Below, piece by piece: positions 36,577 to 45,657 of a DNA stretch of 64,000 bases (position 1 is its first letter; every line of letters starts with the position of its first letter). The stretch covers positions 1 to 64,000 of the forward strand of contig CAWHHO010000002.1 of the NCBI GenBank assembly GCA_963829135.1, written 5' to 3'. The notes under the pieces are model-generated. The model was not told the origin of the DNA. It searched no databases and was given only the letters and a program-made list of their open reading frames with translations. This DNA comes from Kumtagia sp963829135. GTDB taxonomy: Bacteria > Pseudomonadota > Alphaproteobacteria > Rhizobiales > Rhizobiaceae. Made by a program: the position numbers and the translations under genes.

Positions 36577-36601
36577 ACCACAACAAAACTGGGAGACTTC
36601 A

Positions 36602-37861
36602 ATGAAGACTAGACTGTTAACCGCGCTCCTTATGGGCTCCAGCGCACTTGGCTTCGCCGGCGCCGCATTTGCTCAGGACAAGACGATCACCATCGAAAGC
36701 TGGCGCAACGACGATCTCGCCATCTGGCAGGAGAAGCTTATCCCGGCCTTCGAAAAGGCCAACCCGGGTATCAAGGTTGTGTTCTCACCGTCGGCGCCGA
36801 CCGAATACAACGCCGCTCTTAACGCCAAGCTCGACGCCGGTTCGGCGGGCGACCTCATCACCTGCCGTCCCTTCGACGCATCGCTCGATCTCTACACCAA
36901 GGGACATCTCGCCGACCTGAGCGCACTGCCGGGGATGGAGAATTTCTCCGACGTCGCGAAGTCCGCATGGCAGACTGACGATGGCAAGGCGACCTTCTGC
37001 GTACCGATGGCCTCGGTCATCCACGGCTTCATCTACAACAAGGATGCCTTCGACAAGCTCGGCATCGCAGTGCCTGCGACCGAGGCGGAGTTCTTCGCGG
37101 CTCTCGACAAGATCAAGGCCGACGGCACCTACATCCCGCTCGCCATGGGCACCAAGGATCTGTGGGAAGCCGCGACCATGGGCTACCAGAACATCGGGCC
37201 GAATTACTGGAAGGGCGAGGAAGGCCGCACCGCGCTGATCAAGGGAGAGCAGAAGCTCTCCGATCCGCAGTGGGTCGAACCGTATGCAACGCTCGCCAAG
37301 TGGAAGGACTATCTCGGCGACGGCTTCGAGGCGCAGACCTATCCTGACAGCCAGAACCTGTTCACGCTTGGCCGCGCCGCCATCTATCCGGCCGGTTCGT
37401 GGGAGATTTCGGGCTTCAACACACAGGCCCAGTTCAAGATGGGCGCATTCCCGCCGCCGGTTAAGGCTGCCGGCGACACGTGTTACATCTCGGACCATAC
37501 GGACATCGCCATCGGCCTGAATGCCAAGAGCCCGAACGCCGATGCAGCGAAAACCTTCCTGTCCTGGGTGGCTTCCCCGGATTTCGCCACGATCTACGCC
37601 AATGCGCTGCCGGGATTCTTCAGCCTGAACAGCGCTCCGGTAAAGATGGAAGATCCGCTCGCTCAGGAATTCGTATCCTGGCGCGAGAAGTGCAAGCCGA
37701 CCATCCGCTCGACCTATCAGATCCTGTCGCGCGGCACGCCCAATCTCGAAAACGAGACCTGGGTCGAATCGGCCAACGTGATCAACGGCACGGACACGCC
37801 GCAGGTGGCAGGCGAGAAGCTGCAGAAGGGCCTCGACGCCTGGTACAAGCCGGCGAAGTAA
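36602..37861 (+). CDS. ABC transporter sugar-binding protein (family 1)
   Basis: 419 residues. A Sec signal peptide (residues 1-25, ends GAAFAQ) leads to a family 1 solute-binding protein: ITIESWRNDDLAIWQEKLIP, then AGSAGDLITCRPFD, and the late SWEISGFNTQAQFKMGAFPP. It should capture an amino sugar or chitin/peptidoglycan fragment in the periplasm, judged from its operon (MurQ before, two permeases and ATPase after). It is 25 bases from the MurQ stop. A palindromic repeat separates it from the permeases, which may lower their expression relative to the binding protein. Confidence 0.92.
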   Translation: MKTRLLTALLMGSSALGFAGAAFAQDKTITIESWRNDDLAIWQEKLIPAFEKANPGIKVVFSPSAPTEYNAALNAKLDAGSAGDLITCRPFDASLDLYTKGHLADLSALPGMENFSDVAKSAWQTDDGKATFCVPMASVIHGFIYNKDAFDKLGIAVPATEAEFFAALDKIKADGTYIPLAMGTKDLWEAATMGYQNIGPNYWKGEEGRTALIKGEQKLSDPQWVEPYATLAKWKDYLGDGFEAQTYPDSQNLFTLGRAAIYPAGSWEISGFNTQAQFKMGAFPPPVKAAGDTCYISDHTDIAIGLNAKSPNADAAKTFLSWVASPDFATIYANALPGFFSLNSAPVKMEDPLAQEFVSWREKCKPTIRSTYQILSRGTPNLENETWVESANVINGTDTPQVAGEKLQKGLDAWYKPAK

Positions 37862-37872
37862 TCGCCAGCTTT

Positions 37873-38021
37873 TTCCTCGCCCCCACGAAAGTGGGGGAGA
37901 GGTGGTTCGCCAAGCGAACCGGAGAGGGGGCTGAATACAAAAGCCGCACCGTCGGAGGAGAGCCCCCTCTCCGTCTCGGCTTCGCCGCGACACCTCTCCC
38001 CCGCTCTGCGGGGGCGAGGAA
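37873..38021. repeat. RIME-like palindromic intergenic element
   Basis: About 149 bases, palindromic as a whole: it begins TTCCTCGCCCCC and ends with the complement GGGGGCGAGGAA. Inside are further hairpins (CCCCCAC...GTGGGGG, GGTTCGCCAAGCGAACC) and an inner inverted pair GGAGAGGGGGCT / AGCCCCCTCTCC. This matches the rhizobial intergenic mosaic repeats. It lies between binding protein and first permease, where such hairpins often stabilise the upstream message. Confidence 0.8.
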
Positions 38022-38065
38022 GGGCGCCAACCTTTGCCACGTCTTTTGCGATCAGCGGTGAACCA

Positions 38066-38998
38066 ATGTCCCTGGACGATCAACCGATCAAACGCCCGAT
38101 ACGCTGGCACATCCTCGTGTTCCTGGCGCCGGCGCTGCTCGTCTACACTGCCGTGATGATCTTTCCGCTATTCGGCACGCTGCAGCTTTCGCTGTTCCGC
38201 AAGGTGGACCAAGAGCTGGTTTTCGTCGGCCTCGACAATTTCCGCATGCTGTTCGGCGACGATCGCTGGTCCGTCGGATTTTGGAATGCGCTGGGCAACA
38301 ATGTCTGGTTCTTCGTCGTCCATATGCTGGTGCAGAACCCGATCGGCGTTCTGCTGGCGGCACTTCTCTCCAGCCCGAAGCTACGCTTCAGCGCCTTCTA
38401 TCGCACCGCTATCTTCATCCCGACGATCCTATCCTTCGTCATCGTCGGCTTTGTCTGGAAACTGATCCTGTCGCCGCTGTGGGGCGTGGCGCCGTACCTG
38501 CTCGACGCGGTTTGGCTGAGAAGCCTGTTCACGCCCTGGCTCGGCAAGGAAGAATACGCGCTGACCGCGCTCAGCCTGATTTCGGTCTGGCAGTTCGTCG
38601 GCATCCCGATGATGCTGATCTACGCCGCGCTGCTGTCGATTCCCGATGAAGTGATCGAGGCGGCAGAATGCGATGGCATCACCGGCTTTTCGCAATTCTG
38701 GAAGATCAAGCTGCCGCTGATCCTGCCGTCGATCGGCATCATCTCAATCCTGACTTTCGTCGGCAATTTCAACGCCTTCGACCTGATCTACACGGCGCAG
38801 GGCGCGCTCGCCGGCCCGAACTTCTCGACCGATATTCTCGGCACGTTCCTGTACCGTGCCTTCTTTGGCTTCCAGTTGCAGCTTGGCGACCCGAACATGG
38901 GCGCGACCATTGCCACGATGATGTTTTTCATCATCCTGGCGGGCGTCTCCGTCTATCTCTTTGCCATCCAGACGCGGCTGACGCGCTATCAGTTCTGA
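38066..38998 (+). CDS. ABC sugar transporter permease 1 (MalF/UgpA type)
   Basis: 310 residues, six transmembrane helices. The inner-membrane loop that contacts the ATPase is seen as EAAECDGITGFSQFWKIKLP (EAA motif). It forms a heterodimer with the next permease. The start is ATG 38066; the upstream palindromic repeat ends 44 bases before. Confidence 0.92.
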   Translation: MSLDDQPIKRPIRWHILVFLAPALLVYTAVMIFPLFGTLQLSLFRKVDQELVFVGLDNFRMLFGDDRWSVGFWNALGNNVWFFVVHMLVQNPIGVLLAALLSSPKLRFSAFYRTAIFIPTILSFVIVGFVWKLILSPLWGVAPYLLDAVWLRSLFTPWLGKEEYALTALSLISVWQFVGIPMMLIYAALLSIPDEVIEAAECDGITGFSQFWKIKLPLILPSIGIISILTFVGNFNAFDLIYTAQGALAGPNFSTDILGTFLYRAFFGFQLQLGDPNMGATIATMMFFIILAGVSVYLFAIQTRLTRYQF

Positions 38999-39071
38999 GG
39001 GGCAGGAAGATGCAAGACATGGCGATGGCGTGCCTTCGCGACGAGGCCTCGGTGATCGGAGCATCATCACA

Positions 39072-39911
39072 ATGAGCACCGCGACCCACTCCCCAGCCCG
39101 TACCATCGGCGCCCACGCGGTGCTGATCGCCTACACGATCATTGCGCTGTTCCCGGTGATCCTGATCGTCATGAACTCGTTCAAGGCGCGCAACGCGATC
39201 TTCCGCTCGCCGCTGTCTCCGCCGACGCCCGAAACGTTCGATCCGGTGGGCTACACCACGGTAATGGCGCAGGGTGATTTCATCCTCTACTTCCAGAACA
39301 GCCTGATCGTCACCGTCGGCTCGCTCTTCTTCGTCATCCTGTTCGGCGCGATGGCTGCCTTCGCTCTTTCTGAATACCGCTTCCGTGGCAACACCCTGAT
39401 GGGCCTCTACCTGGCGCTGGGCATCATGATACCGATCCGGCTGGGCACTGTCGCTATCCTGCAACTGATGGTCGCCAGCGGACTGGTCAACACGCTGACG
39501 GCGCTTGTCCTCGTCTACACAGCCCAGGGTCTGCCGCTGTGCGTCTTCATCCTGTCGGAGTTCATGAAGACCGTTTCGGACGACCTGAAGAATGCCGGCC
39601 GCATCGATGGCCTTTCCGAATACCGCATCTTCTTCCGGCTCGTCCTGCCGTTGGTGCGCCCGGCAATCGCCACCGTCGCCGTCTTCACCATGATCCCCAT
39701 CTGGAACGATTTGTGGTTCCCGCTGATCCTCGCGCCGTCAGAGGGCACCAAGACCGTGACGCTCGGCGCGCAGATCTTCATCGGCCAGTTCGTTACAAAC
39801 TGGAACGCCGTGCTGGCGGCGCTGTCGCTGGCCATCCTGCCGGTTCTGGTCCTCTATCTGATATTCTCGCGCCAACTTATTCGCGGCATCACCTCGGGAG
39901 CCGTCAAATGA
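39072..39911 (+). CDS. ABC sugar transporter permease 2 (MalG/UgpE type)
   Basis: 279 residues, six transmembrane helices, with a short EAA-type loop NAGRIDGLSEYRIFFRLVLP. Start ATG 39072 (frame open from 39030 without a site). The stop overlaps the next gene's ATG by four bases (ATGA), so translation of the small secreted protein is coupled to it. Confidence 0.92.
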   Translation: MSTATHSPARTIGAHAVLIAYTIIALFPVILIVMNSFKARNAIFRSPLSPPTPETFDPVGYTTVMAQGDFILYFQNSLIVTVGSLFFVILFGAMAAFALSEYRFRGNTLMGLYLALGIMIPIRLGTVAILQLMVASGLVNTLTALVLVYTAQGLPLCVFILSEFMKTVSDDLKNAGRIDGLSEYRIFFRLVLPLVRPAIATVAVFTMIPIWNDLWFPLILAPSEGTKTVTLGAQIFIGQFVTNWNAVLAALSLAILPVLVLYLIFSRQLIRGITSGAVK

Positions 39912-40486
39912 GCCCGCCATTCTTCAAGCGCGGCAACGCCGCAATCCTCGCTGCGGCAATGGCAATCAGCCGTCCGGCATTCGCGGAAGGTGAGCAAATG
40001 CACGCCGTAGCCAGCGAGTCCGGCAAGACGATTTTCTACACGACATGCTCGGTCGATGAATTCACGGAGTGCATCGACTACATGTTCGGCTGCGAAGAGG
40101 ACGCCAACGCAAGCGCGTCCGGCGACTTGTCGCTGATGATCAGCGGCCTTGAAGAAGATGGCAAATCCAATACGCGCAGTATCCTGAAAACGGTTGTCGA
40201 CAAGCAGTTCGACGATGTCTCCGCTCGGTTTCTTCTTGGAGGCGGCAGCGTAAAGATCGATCTGCCCGCCATCTCGCTGAGCCTCATGTCCAACGAAATG
40301 AACGCCGCTTGGGACCTGACGACCGAGCTCTACCGGGCCCCGTCGCTGTTTGACGCGCTGGATGAGACCAGCGCTCGGGACGTCAAGGTCGAGCTCGGCG
40401 GCGAGACGGTCAACCTCACTCCGGAGCCTGGCGACGGCGCCAAGCTCCTGGCCCTGAAAGCCGCTTGCAGCGAGCCTGTTCGATGA
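39908..40486 (+). CDS. Secreted protein of unknown function embedded in the ABC operon
   Basis: 192 residues. Signal peptide about 1-26 (NAAILAAAMAISRPAFAEG). The mature part has four cysteines: three close together (TTCSVDEFTECIDYMFGCEE) and one at the C-terminus (KAACSEPVR), plus an acidic middle. It overlaps the permease stop and the oxidoreductase start by four bases each, so it is a fixed part of this operon. I recognise no domain. It could be a periplasmic accessory to amino-sugar uptake. Confidence 0.75.
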   Translation: MSPPFFKRGNAAILAAAMAISRPAFAEGEQMHAVASESGKTIFYTTCSVDEFTECIDYMFGCEEDANASASGDLSLMISGLEEDGKSNTRSILKTVVDKQFDDVSARFLLGGGSVKIDLPAISLSLMSNEMNAAWDLTTELYRAPSLFDALDETSARDVKVELGGETVNLTPEPGDGAKLLALKAACSEPVR

Positions 40487-41544
40487 GCACACAAAAGCCT
40501 CTCCGCGTGGTTGTTGCCGGGCTGGGCAATATGGGACGCAGCCACGCCTTGGCTTATGCGACTAACCCCGGCTTCGAGATCGCTGCATTGGTCAACCGCT
40601 CGGATGTTTCGCTGCCTGGCAAGCTGGCCATCCTGCCGATCCGCCGTTCTTTCGAGGAGGCGCTGCGCGACGAAAAGCCCGACCTTGCCTCGATCAACAC
40701 TTATTCCGACAGCCATGCCGATTATGCGGTGAAGGCGTTTGAGGCCGGTTGCCACGTCTTCGTGGAGAAGCCGCTTGCAACGACGGTGGCCGACGCCCAA
40801 CGCGTCGTCGATGCCGCCAAGGCCTCGGGAAAGAAGCTGGTGATCGGCTATATCCTGCGCCACCATCCCTCCTGGATGCGGCTGATTGCCGAGGCGCGCA
40901 AGCTTGGCGGACCTTACGTGTTCCGCATGAACCTCAACCAGCAATCTTCCGGACCGACCTGGAACACCCACAAGCAGCTGATGCAGACGACATCGCCGAT
41001 CGTCGATTGCGGCGTGCATTATCTCGACGTCATGTGTCAGATCACCGACGCCAGGCCGGTCGAGGTACGCGGCATGGGCGTGCGGCTTAGCGACGAGATC
41101 GACCCGGCCATGTACAATTACGGCCACCTGCAGGTGCTGTTCGAGGACGGCTCGGTCGGCTGGTACGAAGCCGGCTGGGGACCCATGATCTCGGAAACCG
41201 CCTTCTTCGTGAAGGACGTGATCTCGCCGAATGGCTGCGTCTCCATCGTCATGGCGGAGGGCGCCAGGTCCGACGACATCGACACCCACACCAAGACCTC
41301 GACGATCCGCTTGCACAGTGCGGCGGTCGGCGCAGACCGCAAGTTCACCAAGCCCGACGAGATGCTGTCGATGCAGGGCGAGCCGGGCCACCAGGATCTG
41401 TGCGATCTCGAACAGGCCTTTGTGCTGAAGGCCATCCGCGAGGATCTCGACCTCACCCGCCACATGAACGACGCGGTGAAATCGCTTGCCGTCTGCCTGG
41501 CCGCTGATGAGAGCGTACGCACCGGCAAGGCGGTGCGGCTGTGA
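40483..41544 (+). CDS. Gfo/Idh/MocA family NAD(P)-dependent oxidoreductase
   Basis: 353 residues. Rossmann start RVVVAGLGNMGRSHALAYA; the family's EKP motif is seen in HVFVEKPLATT and the catalytic histidine region in SPIVDCGVHYLDVM. Such enzymes oxidise or isomerise sugars, and in this operon it may convert a modified amino sugar (an anhydro or lactyl sugar). The start ATG 40483 overlaps the previous stop (ATGA). Confidence 0.9.
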   Translation: MSTQKPLRVVVAGLGNMGRSHALAYATNPGFEIAALVNRSDVSLPGKLAILPIRRSFEEALRDEKPDLASINTYSDSHADYAVKAFEAGCHVFVEKPLATTVADAQRVVDAAKASGKKLVIGYILRHHPSWMRLIAEARKLGGPYVFRMNLNQQSSGPTWNTHKQLMQTTSPIVDCGVHYLDVMCQITDARPVEVRGMGVRLSDEIDPAMYNYGHLQVLFEDGSVGWYEAGWGPMISETAFFVKDVISPNGCVSIVMAEGARSDDIDTHTKTSTIRLHSAAVGADRKFTKPDEMLSMQGEPGHQDLCDLEQAFVLKAIREDLDLTRHMNDAVKSLAVCLAADESVRTGKAVRL

Positions 41545-41611
41545 TTAACGCAGGCGACAGAGCGCCATTCATTAGAGAATTACGCGTTCATGCAACGCGA
41601 GGGGAATTGCC

Positions 41612-42613
41612 ATGGGCTCGCTGACCATCGAAAATGTGAAAAAATCCTTCGGCAAGGTCGATGTGCTGAAAGGCATCGATCTGGAGGTGAGGGATGGCGA
41701 GTTCGTGGTGTTTGTCGGTCCTTCGGGTTGCGGGAAATCCACGCTGCTGCGCGTCATTGCCGGTCTGGAGGATGCGACTTCAGGCAAGGTGCTGATCGAC
41801 GGCACCAATGTCATCAACACGCCGCCTGCCAAGCGCGGCATCGCGATGGTCTTCCAAACCTATGCGCTCTATCCGCACCTGACGGTGAAGGACAATATGG
41901 GTCTCGGCCTGAAGCAGGCCAAAACGCCGGCGCCGGAAATCGAAAAGCGTATCGGCATTGCATCCGCCATGCTGTCGCTGGAGCCCTACCTGCAACGCCG
42001 CCCGGCGGAGCTTTCCGGCGGTCAACGTCAGCGCGTCGCCATCGGCCGCGCCGTGGTTCGAGAACCGAAACTGTTCCTGTTCGATGAGCCGCTGTCGAAC
42101 CTCGACGCGGCCTTGCGCGTCAATACCCGTCTCGAGATTGCCCAGCTGCACCGCCGCCTCAAGGCGACGATGATCTACGTTACCCATGATCAGGTCGAGG
42201 CGATGACGCTGGCCGACAAGATCGTCGTGCTCAGCGCGGGCCGCATCGAGCAGATCGGCGCGCCGATGGAACTCTACAACAATCCGGCAAATGAGTTTGT
42301 CGCGGGCTTCATCGGGTCGCCGAAGATGAACTTCATCGACGCCGTCCGCCTCGGCGAGGCCCACGCCAGGACCATTGGCGTGCGGCCAGAGCACCTGACT
42401 GTCAGCACAACATCCGGCGCATGGAAAGGCACCGTGATCCACGCAGAGCATCTCGGTGCCGACACCAATCTCTACCTCGATTGTGAGAAAGCCGGGCTGA
42501 TCACGGTACGCATCTTCGGCGTCTACAACGCCGAACCGGGCGCGACGCTCTATGCAACACCCGAGCACGGAAAAACCTATCGCTTCGACGCAGAGGGCAA
42601 GACTATACGTTGA
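41612..42613 (+). CDS. ABC sugar transporter ATPase (MsmK/UgpC type)
   Basis: 333 residues. Walker A GPSGCGKST, signature LSGGQRQRVAIGRA, Walker B LFLFDEPLSNLDA and the H-loop THDQVEAMT. The C-terminal regulatory OB/TOBE part (about 235-333, IGVRPEHLTV) is typical of carbohydrate importers. It completes the transporter. 67 bases after the oxidoreductase, same direction. Confidence 0.94.
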   Translation: MGSLTIENVKKSFGKVDVLKGIDLEVRDGEFVVFVGPSGCGKSTLLRVIAGLEDATSGKVLIDGTNVINTPPAKRGIAMVFQTYALYPHLTVKDNMGLGLKQAKTPAPEIEKRIGIASAMLSLEPYLQRRPAELSGGQRQRVAIGRAVVREPKLFLFDEPLSNLDAALRVNTRLEIAQLHRRLKATMIYVTHDQVEAMTLADKIVVLSAGRIEQIGAPMELYNNPANEFVAGFIGSPKMNFIDAVRLGEAHARTIGVRPEHLTVSTTSGAWKGTVIHAEHLGADTNLYLDCEKAGLITVRIFGVYNAEPGATLYATPEHGKTYRFDAEGKTIR

Positions 42614-42661
42614 TTTTGCGGCCGCTTACCACGGAATTGACGGTCAAGCGTTGGCCCCCCT

Positions 42662-43570
42662 TCACCCGAACGCGATCAGGGTCAGGATTCCGAGCACAAT
42701 CAGGATACAACCTGCGATCTCGATCCGGTTGATCTTCTCCTTGAAGAAGAAAACCGATGAAGCGAAGGTAAAAACCATTTCAATCTGGCCAAACGCCTTT
42801 ACGACAGCAGCCTGCTGCAACGTCATCGCCGTAAACCAGCCGAACGAGGCGGATGCCCCGACCAACCCCGTGAAAAGAGCCGGCTTCCATGCAGCCCTGA
42901 TGCGGGGCAACTCAGCCGGCTCGCGCACCATGATCCAGATGAGCATGACGACGGTCTGGAAGATGATGACCGTCACCAGCGTATAGGCCGCCTGCATCAG
43001 GAAATTCGGCCCGCCGAGCGTCAGCGATGCTGCCCGGTAGGCGACCGCAGAAACCCCGAAGAACGTTCCCGACGCCAGCCCGATGAGCGCATTGCGGGCG
43101 AATATCGAGGTGATCAGCGTGCGCGCGGTGATCGCCATATGTGCCACCGAGATCAGCATGACCCCGATCACGCTGATGACAATCGCGGACAGCGCGCCAA
43201 ACGTGACTCGCTCGCCGAGGAAGATAAGACCGAACAAAGCGGCTTGCGCCGGTTCGGTGCGCGAATAAGCCGTACCGACCGCGAAATTGCGAAACGAGAA
43301 CAGATAGACGAGCAGGAACGTCGCAACAATCTGCCCCAATCCCCCGACGATGACCCAGCCGAAAAATGCTGCGCCCGGCGCAGGCAGGGGGTAGGCTAGC
43401 GCCCAGTGCAGGAAGCCGACGAATGCCAAGGCGAAAGGCACGCCGAAGCCAAAGCGCACGAAGGTCGCACCGGTCGTGCCCATCACGCCTTTGAGGTGCT
43501 TTTGTGCGGCCGAGCGCAAGTTCTGCAGGAACGCCGACGCCAGCGTGATGGGGATCCAGAGTTCTGTCAT
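42662..43570 (-). CDS. EamA/DMT-family transporter
   Basis: 302 residues with ten transmembrane helices in two repeated halves, the drug/metabolite transporter plan. Exports or imports a small metabolite; substrate unknown. It is convergent with the ABC ATPase gene, 48 bases apart, and starts beside the GTGGGTC tandem repeat. Confidence 0.85.
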   Translation of the reverse strand: MTELWIPITLASAFLQNLRSAAQKHLKGVMGTTGATFVRFGFGVPFALAFVGFLHWALAYPLPAPGAAFFGWVIVGGLGQIVATFLLVYLFSFRNFAVGTAYSRTEPAQAALFGLIFLGERVTFGALSAIVISVIGVMLISVAHMAITARTLITSIFARNALIGLASGTFFGVSAVAYRAASLTLGGPNFLMQAAYTLVTVIIFQTVVMLIWIMVREPAELPRIRAAWKPALFTGLVGASASFGWFTAMTLQQAAVVKAFGQIEMVFTFASSVFFFKEKINRIEIAGCILIVLGILTLIAFG

Positions 43571-43585
43571 GGGAAACGCGAGTTT

Positions 43586-43660
43586 CGTGGGTCGTGGGTC
43601 GTGGGTCGTGGGTCGTGGGTCGTGGGTCGGGGGTCGTGGGTCGTGGATCGTGGATCGTGG
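43586..43660. repeat. GTGGGTC heptamer tandem repeat
   Basis: About ten imperfect copies of the 7-base unit GTGGGTC (variants GGGGGTC, GTGGATC, GTGGCTC towards the right). It lies directly upstream of the DMT transporter start on the minus strand and so within its promoter or leader. Copy number is likely to vary. Confidence 0.85.
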
Positions 43661-43694
43661 CTCGAGTGTCTTGTTGTGTAATTCACTGAAACAT

Positions 43695-43806
43695 ACGGAC
43701 CAGAAAATACATAACGCAATCTACGACCAACTATTCACGACTAACGACATACTACTCACTACTCACGAATTACTATTCACGAATTACTACTCACGACCCA
43801 CTACTC
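43695..43806. repeat. ACTACTCACGA-type degenerate tandem repeat
   Basis: A run of AT-richer units such as ACTACTCACGAATT and ACTATTCACGAATT, ending ACTACTCACGACCCACTACTCACTC. Read on the other strand it contains GTGGGTCGTGAGTAGT, so it belongs to the same family as the heptamer repeat next to it. It runs into the 3' end of the following minus-strand gene. Confidence 0.7.
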
Positions 43807-44583
43807 ACTCAAAAACTTCTTCACCAGCGCAACGAACGCTTCCGGCTTTTCGATCTGCGCGTGATGACCCGCTCCGTCTATGATCTCGAACTGCGATCCC
43901 GGCACAAGATCGGCGAAGGACTTCACAACCGAGGGCGCCGCGCCGCCGTCCTCGCTACCGGCGATGGCCAGCACGGGAACCTCGATGCGCCTTGCCTGCT
44001 GGCCGAAATCGGCGTCGCGGATCGCCGCCAGCGTGCCGGTGAAGCCGGCAAGCGGCGTGCGCGCTACCATGTTGCGGTAGCCCGCGACCTCCTCTGCATG
44101 AGCTTCGCGGAAACCCGGCGTAAACCAGCGCTCCATCGTCGCCTGCGCCATGGGCTCAAGGCCGCCCTCCCTCGCCTGAGCGATGCGGCCATTCCACAGG
44201 TCCGCGTTGCCGATTCTGTGCGCGGTGGCGCAGATCACCATCGCCTGCACCAGGTCTGGCCGGTCGGCATAGACGCCTTGGGCGATGAGACCACCAACCG
44301 AAACGCCGCATAGCACGGCTCTGGCGATGCCGAGGTGATCCAGCAGTGCGGTGAGGTCTGCGGCGTGCTCCTGGATGTGGTACGGCGCATCGGTTGCGTC
44401 GGACAATCCATGGCCGCGCTTGTCGTAGCGGATTGTGCGGTACGCCGGCTGGAACTCCGGCAGCACCTTGTCCCAGATGCGCAGGTCGGTCGCCAGCGCG
44501 TTGACAAACACCATCGCCGGGCGGTCACGTTCGCCGCTGTCCTCGAAATGGATGCTGATGCCGTTGATGGCCGCAAACTGCAT
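43801..44583 (-). CDS. Alpha/beta hydrolase, 3-oxoadipate enol-lactonase-like
   Basis: 260 residues. Nucleophile serine in CGVSVGGLIAQ, acid in AGSEDGG, histidine in GAGHHAQIEKP, and the cap region typical of PcaD. PcaD hydrolyses 3-oxoadipate enol-lactone in protocatechuate breakdown, but no pca gene is nearby, so another lactone or ester is possible. The start is ATG 44583 with GAGGAGG six bases before. The last codons overlap the repeat. Confidence 0.8.
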   Translation of the reverse strand: MQFAAINGISIHFEDSGERDRPAMVFVNALATDLRIWDKVLPEFQPAYRTIRYDKRGHGLSDATDAPYHIQEHAADLTALLDHLGIARAVLCGVSVGGLIAQGVYADRPDLVQAMVICATAHRIGNADLWNGRIAQAREGGLEPMAQATMERWFTPGFREAHAEEVAGYRNMVARTPLAGFTGTLAAIRDADFGQQARRIEVPVLAIAGSEDGGAAPSVVKSFADLVPGSQFEIIDGAGHHAQIEKPEAFVALVKKFLSE

Positions 44584-44689
44584 GCAAGCCTCCTCATGTT
44601 TGGACGCGTAGCAACTCTGATCCGGTTTGCCGCGCAAACCACCTCAGCGCACTCGACGGGGTTGGATAGGGCGCAAACCAGCCCTCAGC

Positions 44690-44775
44690 GCCCTTCCTCT
44701 ACCCCGCGAAGGTGGGGAAAGTTGGCGAGCCAGAAGGGCGAGACGGAGCGGGGGCGAGACTCGCAGCGTTGCGTA
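44690..44775. repeat. Degenerate RIME-like fragment
   Basis: The segment around CCCCGCGAAGGTGGGG and GGGCGAGACGGAGCGGGGGCGAG resembles parts of the palindromic element at 37873-38021, but is incomplete. It lies between the hydrolase gene and the 3' end of the aldolase gene. Confidence 0.45.
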
Positions 44776-44826
44776 GCACATTGCGTCCAAAGAGAACGGT
44801 CACTCCGCTATCGCAGGCTGATTTGC

Positions 44827-45484
44827 TTAGCCGATGCTCTGGCCGGTCTTGGCCCAGTCCGCCAGGAACTGTTGCAGGCCCTTGTCGGTTAGCGGATGGC
44901 TTACCAGTGCCTTCAGCGTTGCCGGCGGCGCGGTAATGACATGTGCGCCAATCAGCGCAGCCTGCTTGACGTGATTCACCGTGCGCACGGATGCGGTCGA
45001 GGATTTGAGTCGGGTAGTCGTAATTGTCGTAAATCTGCTTGATCTCCGCGATCAGATCCATGCCGTCCGAGCCGGTATCGTCGATGCGGCCAACGAAGGG
45101 CGAGATGAAGGTAGCGCCCGCCTTGGCTGCAAGCAGCGCCTGGTTGGCCGAGAAGCAGAGCGTAACATTCACCAGGCGGTTCATCTCGGTGCGGATGGTC
45201 TTGCAGGCCTTGAGGCCGTCCAGCGTCAGCGGCACCTTGATGCAGACATTATCTGCGATCGTGGCGAGAAACTTGGCCTCTTTCATCATTTCGGAATATT
45301 CCGTGGCGGTGACTTCCGCCGACACCGGGCCTTCTACGATGTCGCAGATTTCCTTGGTGACTTCAGAAATCTTGCGGCCCGACTTGAGGATGAGCGACGG
45401 GTTGGTGGTCACGCCGTCCAGAAGGCCGAGATCGTTGAGTTCGCGGATTTCCTTCACATCGGCGGTATCGACGAAGAATTTCAT
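44827..45484 (-). pseudogene. fsa: Transaldolase-like fructose-6-phosphate aldolase, one-base frameshift
   Basis: About 218 residues if repaired, the normal size. Cleaves or transfers a dihydroxyacetone unit; the Schiff-base lysine is K83 (CIKVPLTLDG), and the start KFFVDTADVKEIRELNDLG and GVTTNPSLI are canonical. Near 44993 (minus strand) CTCGACCGCATCC has one base more than the expected CTCGCCGCATCC. After it the frame is lost and runs to 44699, while the correct tail (TVNHVKQAALIGAHV ... GQSIG) reads in another frame and stops at 44827. Either a recent null mutation or a base-call error. Confidence 0.85.
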
Positions 45485-45657
45485 GGGAACGTTTCCTCTA
45501 CTTGCAGCTTCGCTTTATCGATGCCGCTCGGACGTCATTTTCGGGGAAGCATCCGCAACGGTCTCGACGGGCCTTGTAAGCGATTGCGCGCAAGGGTCAA
45601 AGCAAAGTTTTCGCTGCGTCAGCAACAAGGCCGACGCACGGGTAATCTCTACCGGCT

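Noticed and set aside
43586..43806. CRISPR array
   Set aside because: Units are 7 and about 15 bases, directly adjacent and degenerate, with no unique spacers and no cas genes.
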